A stretch of 64,000 nucleotides of DNA from Ileibacterium valens (GCF_001945525.1 NZ_MPJW01000260.1:17921-81920), one strand, 5' to 3'. Counted from the stretch's first letter, positions 1 to 9,158 are shown. Notes: generated from the letters alone by a model not told the origin. Numbers and translations: made by a program.

Positions 1-576
1 GATAAGATTGCCGTTATCGAAAACATGCTCGACAAAGCTGACAAAGTTATCGTTGGCGGTGGAATGGCTTACACATTCGAAAAAGCGCTCGGTCACGAAG
101 TAGGTAACTCTCTGCTTGAAGAAGACAAGATCGAACTGGCTAAATCCATCCTTGAAAAAGGAAAGGATAAACTCGTTTTACCGGTGGATACTGTTGCTGC
201 AGACAAATTCGCCAATGACGCCAACACAATGATCGTTGAAGAAAACATTCCAGATGGCTGGATGGGTCTCGATATTGGACCAAAATCCATCGAACTGTTC
301 AAGGATACCCTGCAGGGTGCCAAGACTGTAGTATGGAATGGACCAATGGGTGTATTTGAAATGCCTAACTTTGCCAAAGGAACTCTTGCTGTATGTGAAG
401 CAATTTCCGAACTGCCAGGTGCAACTACTGTAATTGGCGGTGGTGATTCTGCTGCAGCGGCTATTCAGCTTGGATTTGAAGACAAATTCAGCCACATTTC
501 TACTGGCGGCGGTGCCAGCCTTGAATACATGGAAGGCAAGACACTCCCAGGTATTGCTGTAATTTCTGAAAAATAA
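1..576 (+). CDS. pgk: phosphoglycerate kinase, 3' part
   Basis: The left edge cuts this gene; frame 1 is open from the first base, leaving 191 C-terminal residues. Pgk transfers phosphate from 1,3-bisphosphoglycerate to ADP in cytosolic glycolysis. The visible part is the C-terminal nucleotide-binding domain: [11 protein letters not shown] near the start, [11 protein letters not shown] in the middle, and the glycine-rich GGGDSAAA and [10 protein letters not shown] stretches that line the nucleotide site. The end is intact and full length for the family. tpiA starts 19 bases later, so the two very likely share a glycolytic transcript. The identification is secure; nothing can be said of the 5' half or the promoter. 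Confidence 0.97.
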   Translation, partial: DKIAVIENMLDKADKVIVGGGMAYTFEKALGHEVGNSLLEEDKIELAKSILEKGKDKLVLPVDTVAADKFANDANTMIVEENIPDGWMGLDIGPKSIELFKDTLQGAKTVVWNGPMGVFEMPNFAKGTLAVCEAISELPGATTVIGGGDSAAAAIQLGFEDKFSHISTGGGASLEYMEGKTLPGIAVISEK

Positions 577-595
577 GAGAAGAGGACCCTAACTG

Positions 596-1342
596 ATGAG
601 AGATATTATTATTGTCGGCAACTGGAAAATGAATAAGAACAATGCTGAAACAAAAGCATTCTTCGAAGAAGTTGATCCAGCTGCTAAAACAAGCAAAGGA
701 CTGTATGGTGTTGGCGTACCTTTCACTGACCTGAGAACAGCTCTTGATAATGCGGAAAACCTGATCGTTGCCGCTGAAAACGTTCATTTTGAAGATTCTG
801 GTGCATTTACTGGTGAAGTTTCTGTACCTATGCTTGAAGAACTGGGCGTAAAATACTGCATTATCGGTCACTCCGAAAGACGCTCCATGTTTGGGGATAC
901 CGATGAAACAGTGAATAAGAAAGCTAAACGCCTTCTTGAAGCTGGAATCACTCCAATTCTTTGCATTGGTGAAACTGAAGCTGAATACGATGCTGGTAAA
1001 ACAAAAGATGTTGTTACAGCTCAGCTGAATGGTTCCTTAAAGGATATTCCTGCTGAAGAATTCGGCAACATCGTTCTTGCTTATGAACCAATCTGGGCGA
1101 TTGGAACAGGCAAATCTGCTTCTGTTGAAATCGCAGAAGACTGCTGCAAACTGGTTCGTGATGTAGTCAGAGAAATGGCTGGTGACGAAGCCGCTGAAAA
1201 AGTAAGAATTCAGTACGGCGGTTCTGTTAAACCTGGAAACATCGTTGAATACATGGCTCAGCCAGATATCGATGGTGCTTTAATTGGTGGAGCATCCCTT
1301 AAACCAGATTCTTTCCTGGAAATCATTGAAAAAACAAAATAA
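596..1342 (+). CDS. tpiA: triosephosphate isomerase
   Basis: This 248-residue protein has the usual length for the family. It interconverts dihydroxyacetone phosphate and glyceraldehyde 3-phosphate as a cytosolic TIM-barrel dimer. The catalytic residues are all visible: Lys11 in GNWKMN, His92 in IGHSERR and Glu164 in AYEPIWAIGTG, with the phosphate-binding loop YGGSVKPGN near the C-terminus. The start is supported by an AGAAGAGGA ribosome site just upstream. It follows pgk by 19 bases and ends before a clear terminator, so it is the last gene of a pgk-tpiA unit. No gpmI or eno follows, unlike many Bacillota. Confidence 0.98.
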   Translation: MRDIIIVGNWKMNKNNAETKAFFEEVDPAAKTSKGLYGVGVPFTDLRTALDNAENLIVAAENVHFEDSGAFTGEVSVPMLEELGVKYCIIGHSERRSMFGDTDETVNKKAKRLLEAGITPILCIGETEAEYDAGKTKDVVTAQLNGSLKDIPAEEFGNIVLAYEPIWAIGTGKSASVEIAEDCCKLVRDVVREMAGDEAAEKVRIQYGGSVKPGNIVEYMAQPDIDGALIGGASLKPDSFLEIIEKTK

Positions 1343-1386
1343 GTAATTTCAATGGATAATTACTCTGTAAAATAAACTGATTCGAC

Positions 1387-1419
1387 AAAACCCGGTTGAT
1401 TCTTCTTCCGGGTTTTTTT
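1387..1419 (+). terminator. rho-independent terminator of pgk-tpiA
   Basis: Stem AAAACCCGG with a short loop and CCGGG, followed by seven T. It lies 45 bases after the tpiA stop. Confidence 0.9.
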
Positions 1420-1525
1420 GCGGTTGAATCTTTGTCTGGTTTGTGTTGAAAACGCTTTGGAAAAGTAATGGCTGTGGATTTGATCGTGGTCTGTGAGGTC
1501 CTCGTACGCAAAACCCAATTGAGAA

Positions 1526-1554
1526 TTGACGTTCTATTAAGAATAGGTTAGAAA
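1526..1554 (+). promoter_or_regulatory. possible sigma-A promoter for the HAD gene
   Basis: TTGACG and TAGAAA are separated by 17 bases, 51 bases before the start codon at 1606. The -35 box is good and the -10 box is weak, so this is tentative. Confidence 0.35.
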
Positions 1555-1605
1555 TGGATACAGAAATGAATTAACCTGGAAAAAGGAAGAGGCTGGTAAG
1601 AGAAA

Positions 1606-2373
1606 ATGAAAATTTTAGCAAGTGATTTTGATGGAACCATCTGCTTTCGAGTCAATGATGAACATTGCTACAGAGATGAAGACATTAAAGCGATCTCTGA
1701 ATTTCAGAAAAAAGGAAATAAGTTTGGATTGAATACAGGGCGTTCGCTGCTTACTTTGGATAACGTTCATCCAAAGACAGATGGAGTAATTCCATTTGAC
1801 TTTTTCGTGGTGGATTCTGGCGCACTTGTAGCGGATCAGAATAAAACCCCTATTTTTGAAGATTGGATTGATTCAAAAGCTGCAAGGAAAGCCATGAACA
1901 TTGGAAATATTGATAATGTATTTTTTTCGACAGAAGATGGATATGTATCGTTTAAAAATACGGTGCCGCAGCTCCCTTGCAGAATTCTTGATTCTGAATC
2001 GGATTTGAATGATTTGCATATTCGCAGTATGTGTCTTGAACCAGATGATTTGAAGATTGCTGCAATGATCAGTCAGCGAATTAGTGAAGCTGGACTTCCA
2101 CTTACCGTTCAGCAGAATTGGACATCTGTGGATATTTCTCCAGAAGGCTGCTCAAAAGGAACTGCACTCGCAAGGATTGCAGACCATTACAAAGTGGAGC
2201 TGAAGGATGTAGCAGCTATTGGAGATGGCCTGAATGATCTGTCTGCCATAAAGGCCGCCGGAATTTCCTTTGCGATGGAAAATGCTCCAGAGCAGTTAAA
2301 AGCAGCTGCTGATTATACAGTGGATAGTGTTGCCAAGGCGATTGAGATCCTGGAAGAATTGGAAAAGAACTGA
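1606..2373 (+). CDS. HAD-superfamily phosphatase, Cof type
   Basis: A 255-residue cytosolic protein of the HAD-IIB (Cof) group, which dephosphorylates small phosphorylated metabolites. Motif I is DFDGTI, with nucleophile Asp7 and general acid Asp9. Motif IV is GDGLND at about residues 206-211, which holds the magnesium ligands. The region between fits the C2-type cap of this group. The substrate cannot be read from sequence; relatives act on sugar phosphates, pyridoxal phosphate or flavin nucleotides. The gene stands alone between two terminators. A second, divergent HAD protein lies about 700 bases downstream. Confidence 0.9.
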   Translation: MKILASDFDGTICFRVNDEHCYRDEDIKAISEFQKKGNKFGLNTGRSLLTLDNVHPKTDGVIPFDFFVVDSGALVADQNKTPIFEDWIDSKAARKAMNIGNIDNVFFSTEDGYVSFKNTVPQLPCRILDSESDLNDLHIRSMCLEPDDLKIAAMISQRISEAGLPLTVQQNWTSVDISPEGCSKGTALARIADHYKVELKDVAAIGDGLNDLSAIKAAGISFAMENAPEQLKAAADYTVDSVAKAIEILEELEKN

Positions 2374-2380
2374 ATATCAA

Positions 2381-2424
2381 AGTCAAAATGGAGCATCAGA
2401 TGATGCTCCGTTTTGACTTTTTTT
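2381..2424 (+). terminator. strong rho-independent terminator
   Basis: A long near-perfect stem (AGTCAAAA, then GGAGCATCA against TGATGCTCC and TTTTGACT) ends in seven T, just after the HAD gene stop. Confidence 0.93.
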
Positions 2425-3059
2425 GGACAGACGATGAGATATCAATCCGAAAAAGTCGAATCATCTGCCCGGATAATCCATGAAAAAATGTAGGAAAATT
2501 GCCATATTTCCAAATAGGGAAATGTTTGAAAACCCCAGGAAAAATTAGCCGTTATAATTGTCAGTACAAATTAAATATTACAGCGAATATGGAAAAAATT
2601 CGGGAAAATTTTATTAATCAAGCAATATACATGTTAAATAAATTTAATTTTTGCTTCAGTTGGAGTGAATTTAAATTAAATTGTCATTATTTTTGCTGAT
2701 TTATAAATGAGAGAAAAGAAAACTTTTTCAATTTACACATTCTAATTAAATCTTATATTTGATGTGAATAAATAAATAGCAGCCAACCTATTTAGTTCAA
2801 AATGTAGATTGAATTCAAATCCCTGATGTGCATGATTGCAATAATTTCATTAATCCTTACCGGTGATTGAATTTCTGTTGCATTATTATCGATTGGTGAA
2901 AGGGATTTCTGGTCAAACTAGAAAATGAAGCTCGGAAGCATCATATAAGAGACATGGATAATGATAAAATTGGTGCAAATCTTACAAATTGAATCTTTAT
3001 TTTTTGCATGTTTCAATGGGAACGTGCCAGATTCAGAAATAAATTTTGAGAGGAACCAG
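2425..3059 (+). other. AT-rich intergenic stretch without a gene
   Basis: About 630 bases, visibly AT-richer than the flanks. A TATAAT sits at 2553-2558 but has no good -35 box. The short open frames here lack ribosome sites and have no protein-like composition. I see no repeat or RNA fold that stands out. Confidence 0.6.
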
Positions 3060-3881
3060 ATGATGGACCAGACAGTGCATGAATCAGAGTACGCTACGAA
3101 TTCAAAGAAAATCGATTGCCGCAAGATCGTCTTTGCTTCAGATTTTGATGATACCCTATATCACCACGATAAAAGAGGCCTTTTAGAATCAGACGTTGAG
3201 GCGATCGAAAAATTTCAGAAAGCTGGAAATATCTTCGTCCTGTGTACCGGTCGTCCAGCTATTTTAAGGGATGATATTCAGGACTTAATCAAAGACCGGA
3301 TCCGATTTGACTATGAGATTTATTCATGTGGATCCATGATTCTTGATCAAAACCAGCAAGTGATCTTAAGCCGAGCTCTTCCGGAAACTTTTGTAAGAAA
3401 AGCGGCAGAACTTACAGGGCATGTTCCTTTTAAGGCTCATCAAAAAGGCAGGATTTTATATTCAGCGAATATGGACTCTCTTGATGCTGATCAGGGTGTG
3501 AACATGAAAGATCCTGATCTTCTTCTTGAAGATGAGGTTTATGAGATCTCTTTTCCAAAGAATGATCCCCTGGCCAGACAGGCTATCAAAGCCCTGAAGC
3601 TGGTTCCAGGAGCTGCCTGTTATGAAAATGCAGTGGTCGCGGATTTTGTAAGAGATGATGTTTCTAAAGCGACAGGATTGGATTTTATTTGTACACTGGA
3701 ACATGTATTGTCTGAAAACAGCGCTGCGATGGGAGATTCATTTAATGATTTCTCCATGATCGAACATGCGAAAACTGGATTTACTTTTCCTGATGCTGAT
3801 CAAAAGCTAAAAGAGATTGCCGATTTTGAAGCTCAATCGGTTGGCGAAGCTTTACTAAAGCTGATGGACAACAGAGATTAA
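3060..3881 (+). CDS. HAD-superfamily phosphatase, Cof type (second)
   Basis: The frame is open from 2961, but I place the start at the ATG at 3060 because GAGAGG lies directly upstream and the extra N-terminal residues do not fit the family. That gives 273 residues. Motif I is DFDDTL at about residues 28-33 and motif IV is GDSFND at about 225-230, so this is an active-looking HAD-IIB phosphatase. It shares only the motif framework with the HAD protein at 1606, so it is not a recent duplicate. The substrate is unknown. The next gene downstream is a secreted wall protein, with a 207-base gap. Confidence 0.87.
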   Translation: MMDQTVHESEYATNSKKIDCRKIVFASDFDDTLYHHDKRGLLESDVEAIEKFQKAGNIFVLCTGRPAILRDDIQDLIKDRIRFDYEIYSCGSMILDQNQQVILSRALPETFVRKAAELTGHVPFKAHQKGRILYSANMDSLDADQGVNMKDPDLLLEDEVYEISFPKNDPLARQAIKALKLVPGAACYENAVVADFVRDDVSKATGLDFICTLEHVLSENSAAMGDSFNDFSMIEHAKTGFTFPDADQKLKEIADFEAQSVGEALLKLMDNRD

Positions 3882-4088
3882 TCTGCCCGAAAATCGGTTG
3901 AAGTCCAACATCGAAACTCTGTCACTTCGAGCTGGTACAATCCTGAGAAGTTGGCAGCCAAACACATTCTGGTGGATCAATTTAGCCTCGCGGTATAGAG
4001 GAATCCGAGGCGGGATGATATTCTTATTTGTAGAACTTTATTCAGGTAAACAAACATTTTTAAGGTTGAATGACAGGGGGGAAATGCC
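3882..4088 (+). promoter_or_regulatory. leader region with inverted repeats before the wall protein
   Basis: No convincing gene lies here. Several inverted repeats are present: GCCTCG pairs with CGAGGC across about 15 bases near 3988-4014, and CCAAC pairs with GTTGG across about 40 bases upstream. The leader ends in an unusually strong ribosome site, AGGGGGG at 4075-4081. It could be a structured 5' leader, but it does not match a riboswitch class I can name. Confidence 0.3.
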
Positions 4089-5387
4089 ATGAACTCAATC
4101 GAAAAACATGGAAAGTCTATAGCTTTTGCATTATGCGCCGCTTCATTTGCTCCAGTAGCTTTTACAGTTTTGGCTGCTGAAGAAAATCCGGTACTTGAAG
4201 GCCCGATTTTAAGCGCTGCTATCCCGCAAAGCGAGAAATCTGATGACAGAACGCCAGCTGTTACAGATGATTATTACATCAGTGAAGAAGTACCTGCTGC
4301 TCCAGTAGAAGAAGCTGCACCTGCAGCCGCTGTTCCAGCCGCTCAGTATTCCATGAAGTCTGAACTTCAAAATACTGCCGCAGCCGCAATCACTGAAATT
4401 GAAGAAACGCCAGTACCAATCGAAACTGTACAGATTCCTGAGGAAACGGAAACCGTGATCGCAACGGCTGAAGTAGAATCCGTGCCTGAAGAACCTGTAT
4501 ATGAAGTACCTGCAGAAGAAATAATCCCGGAACTGCCTGCAGCAGAAACGATCGATTACAATGCACCTGTTGAAGAGCAGATTGCTGCTGACCAGAATGT
4601 TGTCGAAGAAACACTCCGGCAGGAACCCGTTTATGAACAGGCTCCTGTAGAAAATACAGTGGTTTATGAAGAAGCACCTGTAGTCGAAGCACCTGTTTAT
4701 ACAGAAACAGTTGCTCCAGTCGTTGAAGAAGTGCCTGTAGTTGAAGAAGCACCGGTGATTGAAGAAGTGCCTGTAGTTGAAGAAGCACCGGTGATTGAAG
4801 AAGTGCCTGTAGTTGAAGAAGTACCGGTGATTGAAGAAGTGCCTGTAGTTGAAGAAGCACCGGTGATTGAAGAAGTGCCTGTAGTTGAAGAAGCACCGGT
4901 GATTGAAGAAGTGCCTGTAGTTGAAGAAACACCGGTGATTGAAGAAGTTCCTGTGGTTGAAGAAACACCAGTGATCGAGGAAGTGCCTGTAGTTGAAGAA
5001 ACTCCGATCGTTGAAGAAGTCGTTGATCCAAACGCAGCTTTAAATGAATCCATCCGCCAGGCCGCTTTGGGTCTGGTTGGAACAACGGACGGTATGCAGT
5101 GTACAGAAGTCGCTGCATTAGCCCTGCAGCAGTCTGGTGTTGATGCAATCAGTCTGTGGCCGGATGAATTTGCCGGAGCTTATGGCTATTACACAGATAC
5201 TCCTCAGGCTGGAAACCTGGTTTACTACGATAACGGCGGCCGTGGAGTTGACCATATTGCGGTTTATATCGGAGATGGCCAGGCTGTTCATGGAAACTAC
5301 TCGATTAACGGAGATTCCTATACGGTTGTTGCCTCTGTTGAAGTATCTGAAGGTGGAGTTCCACAATATATTCAGGTCAATCCATAA
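4089..5387 (+). CDS. secreted NlpC/P60-like cell wall protein with Val/Glu/Pro repeats
   Basis: 432 residues in three parts. Residues 1 to about 30 form a signal peptide ending near VLAAEE. Residues 31 to about 315 are low-complexity, rich in Pro, Glu, Val and Ala, with eight 12-residue repeats of the type [12 protein letters not shown] at about 216-311. The C-terminal 115 residues resemble an NlpC/P60 or CHAP-type cysteine peptidase: Cys338 in [11 protein letters not shown] and His389 in [11 protein letters not shown] are the likely catalytic pair. Such enzymes cut peptidoglycan stem peptides outside the cell, and the acidic stalk probably spans the wall. No LPxTG or SH3 domain is seen. The catalytic assignment is from motif resemblance; the exact bond cut is unknown. 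Confidence 0.75.
   Translation: MNSIEKHGKSIAFALCAASFAPVAFTVLAAEENPVLEGPILSAAIPQSEKSDDRTPAVTDDYYISEEVPAAPVEEAAPAAAVPAAQYSMKSELQNTAAAAITEIEETPVPIETVQIPEETETVIATAEVESVPEEPVYEVPAEEIIPELPAAETIDYNAPVEEQIAADQNVVEETLRQEPVYEQAPVENTVVYEEAPVVEAPVYTETVAPVVEEVPVVEEAPVIEEVPVVEEAPVIEEVPVVEEVPVIEEVPVVEEAPVIEEVPVVEEAPVIEEVPVVEETPVIEEVPVVEETPVIEEVPVVEETPIVEEVVDPNAALNESIRQAALGLVGTTDGMQCTEVAALALQQSGVDAISLWPDEFAGAYGYYTDTPQAGNLVYYDNGGRGVDHIAVYIGDGQAVHGNYSINGDSYTVVASVEVSEGGVPQYIQVNP
4734..5021 (+). repeat. in-frame 36-bp tandem repeat, eight units
   Basis: Eight units of 36 bases encode PVVEE(A/V/T)PVIEEV. The first five are nearly identical in DNA and the last three drift. In-frame units with high DNA identity suggest expansion and contraction by slippage or recombination, so copy number may vary between strains. 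Confidence 0.95.
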
Positions 5388-5510
5388 AGGAATATAGGAG
5401 GTCAAAGCTCAGGTTGAACAAAACATAAATATCCGAAATGAAACGTGATATTGAGCTCTCACAATCGAAGCAGGATCCAGGTGGGATCATAATCACAAAT
5501 TAGAAAGAAT

Positions 5511-5538
5511 AACGGTCTGTTGCTTCAGACCGTTTTTT
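5511..5538 (+). terminator. rho-independent terminator
   Basis: AACGGTCTG pairs with CAGACCGTT, followed by a run of T to 5538. It lies downstream of the wall protein gene. Confidence 0.9.
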
Positions 5539-5809
5539 CTTGTTCTGGTTGACCAGAAAATCCACAATTTCAATCACCGTACTTGATGCTTAACTAACCG
5601 TGTGAATCCCTATCCTTTGTTATATCCGTAAGGAGAGTCAAGAAGACATCAAGAAGATATAGAGTGAAGAAGAACAGAGCTCTTTGCAGTAAAACGCCTG
5701 TTGGTCTGATTCTGGTGCTCTTCTTCTAACCTGATTCAGTCATAAAATTCAGATTTGGTAAGATATGTATGACAAAGTTTTTTTCGCAAAAGATGGAAAG
5801 GATACGCAA
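5539..5809 (+). other. intergenic stretch before the nitroreductase
   Basis: No convincing gene. GAAGAAGA near 5667 can pair with TCTTCTTC near 5720, forming a long imperfect hairpin. A 21-codon GTG frame inside it has no adjacent ribosome site. I assign no function. Confidence 0.4.
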
Positions 5810-6361
5810 ATGAATGAAGAAAATCTGAGCGCCTATGATCTGCTTTTAAAAAGAAGGTCAGTGCGCGCCTATACTGACAAACCAGTCTCCAATAAACAAA
5901 TCGAAAAAATTCTGACAGCTGCTTCTTATGCACCGAGCGCTAAGGGTCGTCAGCCTTTTGCATTTTTAGCAGTGACCAATCCGAAAATTATTCAGACTCT
6001 TTCACAGCTCAACGCGGATGTGATGAGAAAAGCCAATCCAGACTATCAGGGAGACCCGTTTTACGGAGCCCCCTGTGTGTTTGGGGTCCTGGTTTTAAAG
6101 GATCTGCCAACCAGAGAGCTGGACGGAGCGGCTGCAATCGAGAATATGCTGCTGGCAGCCTGTTCATTAGGTCTGGGCAGCTGCTGGATTAACCGGGCCA
6201 GAGAGGTCTTTGAAACCAGAGAAGGCAAGGAAATTTTAAATCAGGCTGGCATTGATTCAGAGGCCTATACAGGAATTGGATTTGTGATTGCAGGAGAAGC
6301 AGCGAATGGAGTTTCGTATGAAGCTGCTTCAAGAAAGAGTGTGATCGGGGTGATTCAATGA
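5810..6361 (+). CDS. nitroreductase family protein
   Basis: The frame opens at 5765, but the ATG at 5810 has a GGAAAGGA ribosome site 8 bases upstream and matches the usual family start, giving 183 residues. These are FMN-dependent NAD(P)H oxidoreductases that act as dimers in the cytosol. Typical segments are visible: RRSVRAYTDKPV near the N-terminus (phosphate-binding arginines of the FMN site), AASYAPSAKGRQP, and AAIENMLLAACSLGLGSCWI in the second half. The physiological substrate is not readable. The stop overlaps the ispF start by four bases (ATGA), so the two are translationally coupled. Confidence 0.88.
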   Translation: MNEENLSAYDLLLKRRSVRAYTDKPVSNKQIEKILTAASYAPSAKGRQPFAFLAVTNPKIIQTLSQLNADVMRKANPDYQGDPFYGAPCVFGVLVLKDLPTRELDGAAAIENMLLAACSLGLGSCWINRAREVFETREGKEILNQAGIDSEAYTGIGFVIAGEAANGVSYEAASRKSVIGVIQ

Positions 6362-6843
6362 TTCGCATCGGACAGTCTATTGACATTCATCAGCTTGTAG
6401 AAGGCCGTCCGCTGATCCTGGGCGGAGTTTCCATACCCTTTGAAAAAGGCCTTCTGGGTCATTCGGATGCAGATGTTTTACTTCATGCTATTGCTGAAAG
6501 CATTTTAGGCGCGTTGGCTCTGGGCGATTTAGGACATCATTTTCCCGATACGGATCCGGCTTATAAAGGAATGGATTCCAAAGAGATTCTTAAAAGAACG
6601 GTCGGACTGATGGAAGATGAGGGGTATCGGATTGGAAATCTGGATGCCACTGTTCTGGCTGAAAAGCCAAAACTTAAAGATTATGTTGAATCAATGCGCT
6701 ACAATGTAGCTCAGATCGCAAAATGTGATCTCAGCCAGGTTTCCATCAAGGCAACCCGCGGCGAAAAAATGGGTTTTGTAGGCCGGCAGGAAGGGATTGC
6801 TGCTCTTTGTGTCTGTCTGCTGACTAAAAAGGATGATGAATAA
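6358..6843 (+). CDS. ispF: 2-C-methyl-D-erythritol 2,4-cyclodiphosphate synthase
   Basis: 161 residues, the normal length. IspF converts CDP-methylerythritol 2-phosphate to the cyclic diphosphate in the MEP isoprenoid pathway. Metal ligands are visible in the N-terminal SIDIHQL (Asp8, His10) and in HSDADVLLHAI. DLGHHFPDTDP and KATRGEKMGFVGRQEG are the substrate and CDP-binding segments. It overlaps the nitroreductase by four bases. No other MEP gene is nearby. Presence of IspF implies the organism uses the non-mevalonate route, at least in part. Confidence 0.96.
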   Translation: MIRIGQSIDIHQLVEGRPLILGGVSIPFEKGLLGHSDADVLLHAIAESILGALALGDLGHHFPDTDPAYKGMDSKEILKRTVGLMEDEGYRIGNLDATVLAEKPKLKDYVESMRYNVAQIAKCDLSQVSIKATRGEKMGFVGRQEGIAALCVCLLTKKDDE

Positions 6844-6985
6844 TTCAAACAGAGTTCAAATAGAATCTCATAATCAACCTTATCGGAATGGCATCGGTTG
6901 AGATCATTCTTACAGCACATTATCCATCTTCTCAGGTCTGAAACCCGTCATTAGAGAAAAAGAAGTGAACGAGAGGAATATTTCG

Positions 6986-7846
6986 ATGATTATTTATGGA
7001 AGTGAACTTTCAAGCCGGCTCAAATCAGAAATGGCTGCAGAAGTTGAAGCCTTAAAAAAAGAAGGCAGAAGAGTCCCGGGACTTTCGGTCATTCTGGTCG
7101 GGGATAATCCTGCCAGTCAGTCCTATGTCAAGAGTAAAGGAAATGCCTGCCATGCAGTAGGCATGGAAAATCGAACCATCGTTCTGGACGGCAACATTTC
7201 CCAGAAAGAATTAACAGAAGTCATCGCAAAAGAAAATGCCGATCCAGAAGTCGATGGAATTCTGGTTCAGCTGCCCCTTCCTGAACACCTAAGTGAAAGA
7301 GAAGCGGTTCATGCCATTTCACCAGACAAGGATGTGGATGGTCTTCATCCGGTAAATGCCGGAGCTTTGCTTTTAGGTGAAGAAGGGTTTGTACCATGCA
7401 CTCCAAAAGGTGTAATGGAAATTCTTAAAGAAGCCGGTTTAGAAGATCTTTCCGGCAAAACAGCGGTTGTCTGTGGACGCAGCAATCTGGTGGGCAAGCC
7501 TTTGGCTCTGCTGCTTCAGAAGGCCAATGCGACGGTAACCACCGTACATTCCAGGACTCCGAATATGAAAGAAATCTGCAGACAGGCCGATATTCTGGTT
7601 GCAGCCATTGGTGTTCCGGAAATGATTGACGAAGAGTATGTAAAAGATGGAGCAGTTGTCATTGATGTTGGAATCAACCGGGTTGATGGCAAACTGAAAG
7701 GAGATGTCGCATTTGATCGCGTCAGGGACCTTGCAAGCGTTATTACGCCGGTTCCCAAAGGGGTTGGTCCAATGACAGTCTGCATGCTGCTTGCCAATAC
7801 GCTTGGGGCGTACAAGCGTCACGAGAAGGAAACTGTTCATGAATAA
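6986..7846 (+). CDS. folD: bifunctional methylenetetrahydrofolate dehydrogenase/cyclohydrolase
   Basis: The GTG at 6965 is in frame, but the ATG at 6986 has GAGAGG upstream and gives 286 residues, the usual size. FolD interconverts 5,10-methylene-, methenyl- and 10-formyl-THF using NADP. The folate-site segments are SQSYVKSKGNACHAVGM, DGILVQLPLPEH and PDKDVDGLHPVNAG; the Rossmann part carries VVCGRSNLVGKPLA; the C-terminal signature is TPVPKGVGPMT. The downstream DUF951 gene overlaps its end by eight bases, so folD, that gene, ychF and the M50 protease form one tightly packed run. Confidence 0.96.
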   Translation: MIIYGSELSSRLKSEMAAEVEALKKEGRRVPGLSVILVGDNPASQSYVKSKGNACHAVGMENRTIVLDGNISQKELTEVIAKENADPEVDGILVQLPLPEHLSEREAVHAISPDKDVDGLHPVNAGALLLGEEGFVPCTPKGVMEILKEAGLEDLSGKTAVVCGRSNLVGKPLALLLQKANATVTTVHSRTPNMKEICRQADILVAAIGVPEMIDEEYVKDGAVVIDVGINRVDGKLKGDVAFDRVRDLASVITPVPKGVGPMTVCMLLANTLGAYKRHEKETVHE

Positions 7847-8051
7847 GATCGATTATGGTCTTGGCGATATCGTCGAGATGAAAAAGGAGCATCCCTGCAA
7901 AAAATCGAAAGAATTTAAAATCATTCGAATGGGTGCAGATATCCGCATCAAATGCCAGGGATGTCAAACCAGCATTCTGATGAGCCGTCAGGATTTTGAC
8001 CGTAAGATCAAACGGATCGTCAAAAAAGCTGAATCAGTAGAGGAGAATTAA
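7839..8051 (+). CDS. DUF951 small protein (YyzM-like)
   Basis: 70 residues. I take the ATG at 7839 because a GAGAAGGA ribosome site lies before it; it overlaps folD by eight bases. The protein is basic and compact, with GDIVEMKKEHPCKKSKEFKI and IRIKCQGCQTSILMSR. The single Cys near residue 20 and the later CQGC may bind a metal. This matches my recollection of DUF951, a short family found beside ychF in Bacillota. Here too it sits three bases before ychF. Its function is unknown; a nucleic-acid or ribosome-linked role is only inference from its charge and partner. Confidence 0.8.
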   Translation: MNKIDYGLGDIVEMKKEHPCKKSKEFKIIRMGADIRIKCQGCQTSILMSRQDFDRKIKRIVKKAESVEEN

Positions 8052-8054
8052 ATT

Positions 8055-9158
8055 ATGGCTTTAACCGCAGGTATTGTTGGACTTCCAAACGTTGGTAAGT
8101 CCACCCTGTTTAATGCGATTACCAAATCGCAAGTTGAGGCGGCAAACTATCCATTTGCCACCATTGCTCCAAATGTCGGAGTTGTTGAAGTGCCGGACAA
8201 AAGAATTGATCGTCTCAGAGAAATTTTTAATCCGAAAAAAACAATCTATACCACCTTTGAATTTACAGACATCGCCGGTCTGGTAAAAGGTGCTTCCAAA
8301 GGCGAAGGGCTGGGAAACCAGTTTCTTTCAAACATTCGGCTGACGGATGCAATCTGTCACGTTGTCCGCTGCTTTGAAGATGCAAACATCACTCATGTGG
8401 AAAACAGTGTTGACCCGGTTCGTGATGCCGAGATTATCAATCTCGAACTGATTCTGGCTGACCTTTCAACCGTAGAAAACCGAATTGGTAAGGTGGCCCG
8501 TAAAGCTCAGTCAAGCAAGGATAAGGAGATCAGGCAGGAATACGATTTGCTGATGAAGCTCAAGCCGCATCTTGAATCTGAAAAGCCGGCTCGTTCATTA
8601 GAACTGAATGATGATGAAAAACTGCTGATGAATCAGTACAATTTGTTAACCGCAAAGCCGGTCATCTATGTGGCCAATCTGGATGAAGAAGGTATTTCTG
8701 ATCCAGAATCTTCCAGACATTATCAGGCGCTGGCTGCCAAAGCCAAAGAAGAAGGAGCAGAAATCGTTCCAGTCTGTGCCAAGATTGAAGAAGATCTGGC
8801 TTCTCTGGATAAGGAAGAAAAGGATGCCTTCCTCGATGATCTTGGTCTTCCTCATTCGGGACTCGATGCCTTGATTACGACCGCCTATCACATTCTTGGA
8901 TTATCTACCTTCCTGACGGCAGGAGAAGATGAATGCCGCGCCTGGACTTTCCATAATGGAATGAAGGCGCCAGAATGCGCTGGAGTCATTCACACAGACT
9001 TTCAGAGAGGATTTATCCGGGCTGAAGTTTACCGCTTCGAAGACATGGATGAACTGGAAAGCGAACAGGCGATTAAGGAAGCTGGGAAAATGTGTCTTGA
9101 AGGAAAAGATTACGTCGTTCAGGATGGCGATGTGATGCATTTCAGGTTTAACGTATGA
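8055..9158 (+). CDS. ychF: redox-regulated ATPase/GTPase YchF (Obg family)
   Basis: 367 residues, full length. YchF is a universally conserved Obg-like P-loop NTPase that prefers ATP and binds ribosomes. The P-loop is GLPNVGKST at residues 8-16. Switch II is DIAGLVKGASKGEGLGNQF. The NLDE in VIYVANLDEE replaces the usual NKxD and is the known reason for ATP preference in this family. The C-terminal TGS-like domain contains the HTDFQRGFIRAEVY segment. It lies between the DUF951 gene and the M50 protease, overlapping the latter by four bases. Confidence 0.97.
   Translation: MALTAGIVGLPNVGKSTLFNAITKSQVEAANYPFATIAPNVGVVEVPDKRIDRLREIFNPKKTIYTTFEFTDIAGLVKGASKGEGLGNQFLSNIRLTDAICHVVRCFEDANITHVENSVDPVRDAEIINLELILADLSTVENRIGKVARKAQSSKDKEIRQEYDLLMKLKPHLESEKPARSLELNDDEKLLMNQYNLLTAKPVIYVANLDEEGISDPESSRHYQALAAKAKEEGAEIVPVCAKIEEDLASLDKEEKDAFLDDLGLPHSGLDALITTAYHILGLSTFLTAGEDECRAWTFHNGMKAPECAGVIHTDFQRGFIRAEVYRFEDMDELESEQAIKEAGKMCLEGKDYVVQDGDVMHFRFNV

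Noticed and set aside
2499..2699. 66-codon frame in AT-rich DNA
   Set aside because: Cys/Asn/Phe-rich composition, no ribosome site, no family resemblance.
2961..3059. N-terminal extension of the second HAD protein
   Set aside because: Hydrophobic/Cys residues unlike the family, and a clear ribosome site lies before the ATG at 3060.
3882..4088. ydaO-type c-di-AMP riboswitch
   Set aside because: Expected conserved segments of that class were not found; only inverted repeats are present.
3898..4092. 64-codon frame before the wall protein
   Set aside because: Starts at TTG without a ribosome site, has atypical composition, and overlaps the leader hairpins.
4734..5021. CRISPR-like array
   Set aside because: Units are contiguous, in frame and without unique spacers, so this is a coding repeat.
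4390..5148. 252-codon minus-strand Leu/Gln repeat protein
   Set aside because: The reverse of the 36-bp repeat; its repetitive sequence follows from the sense repeat.
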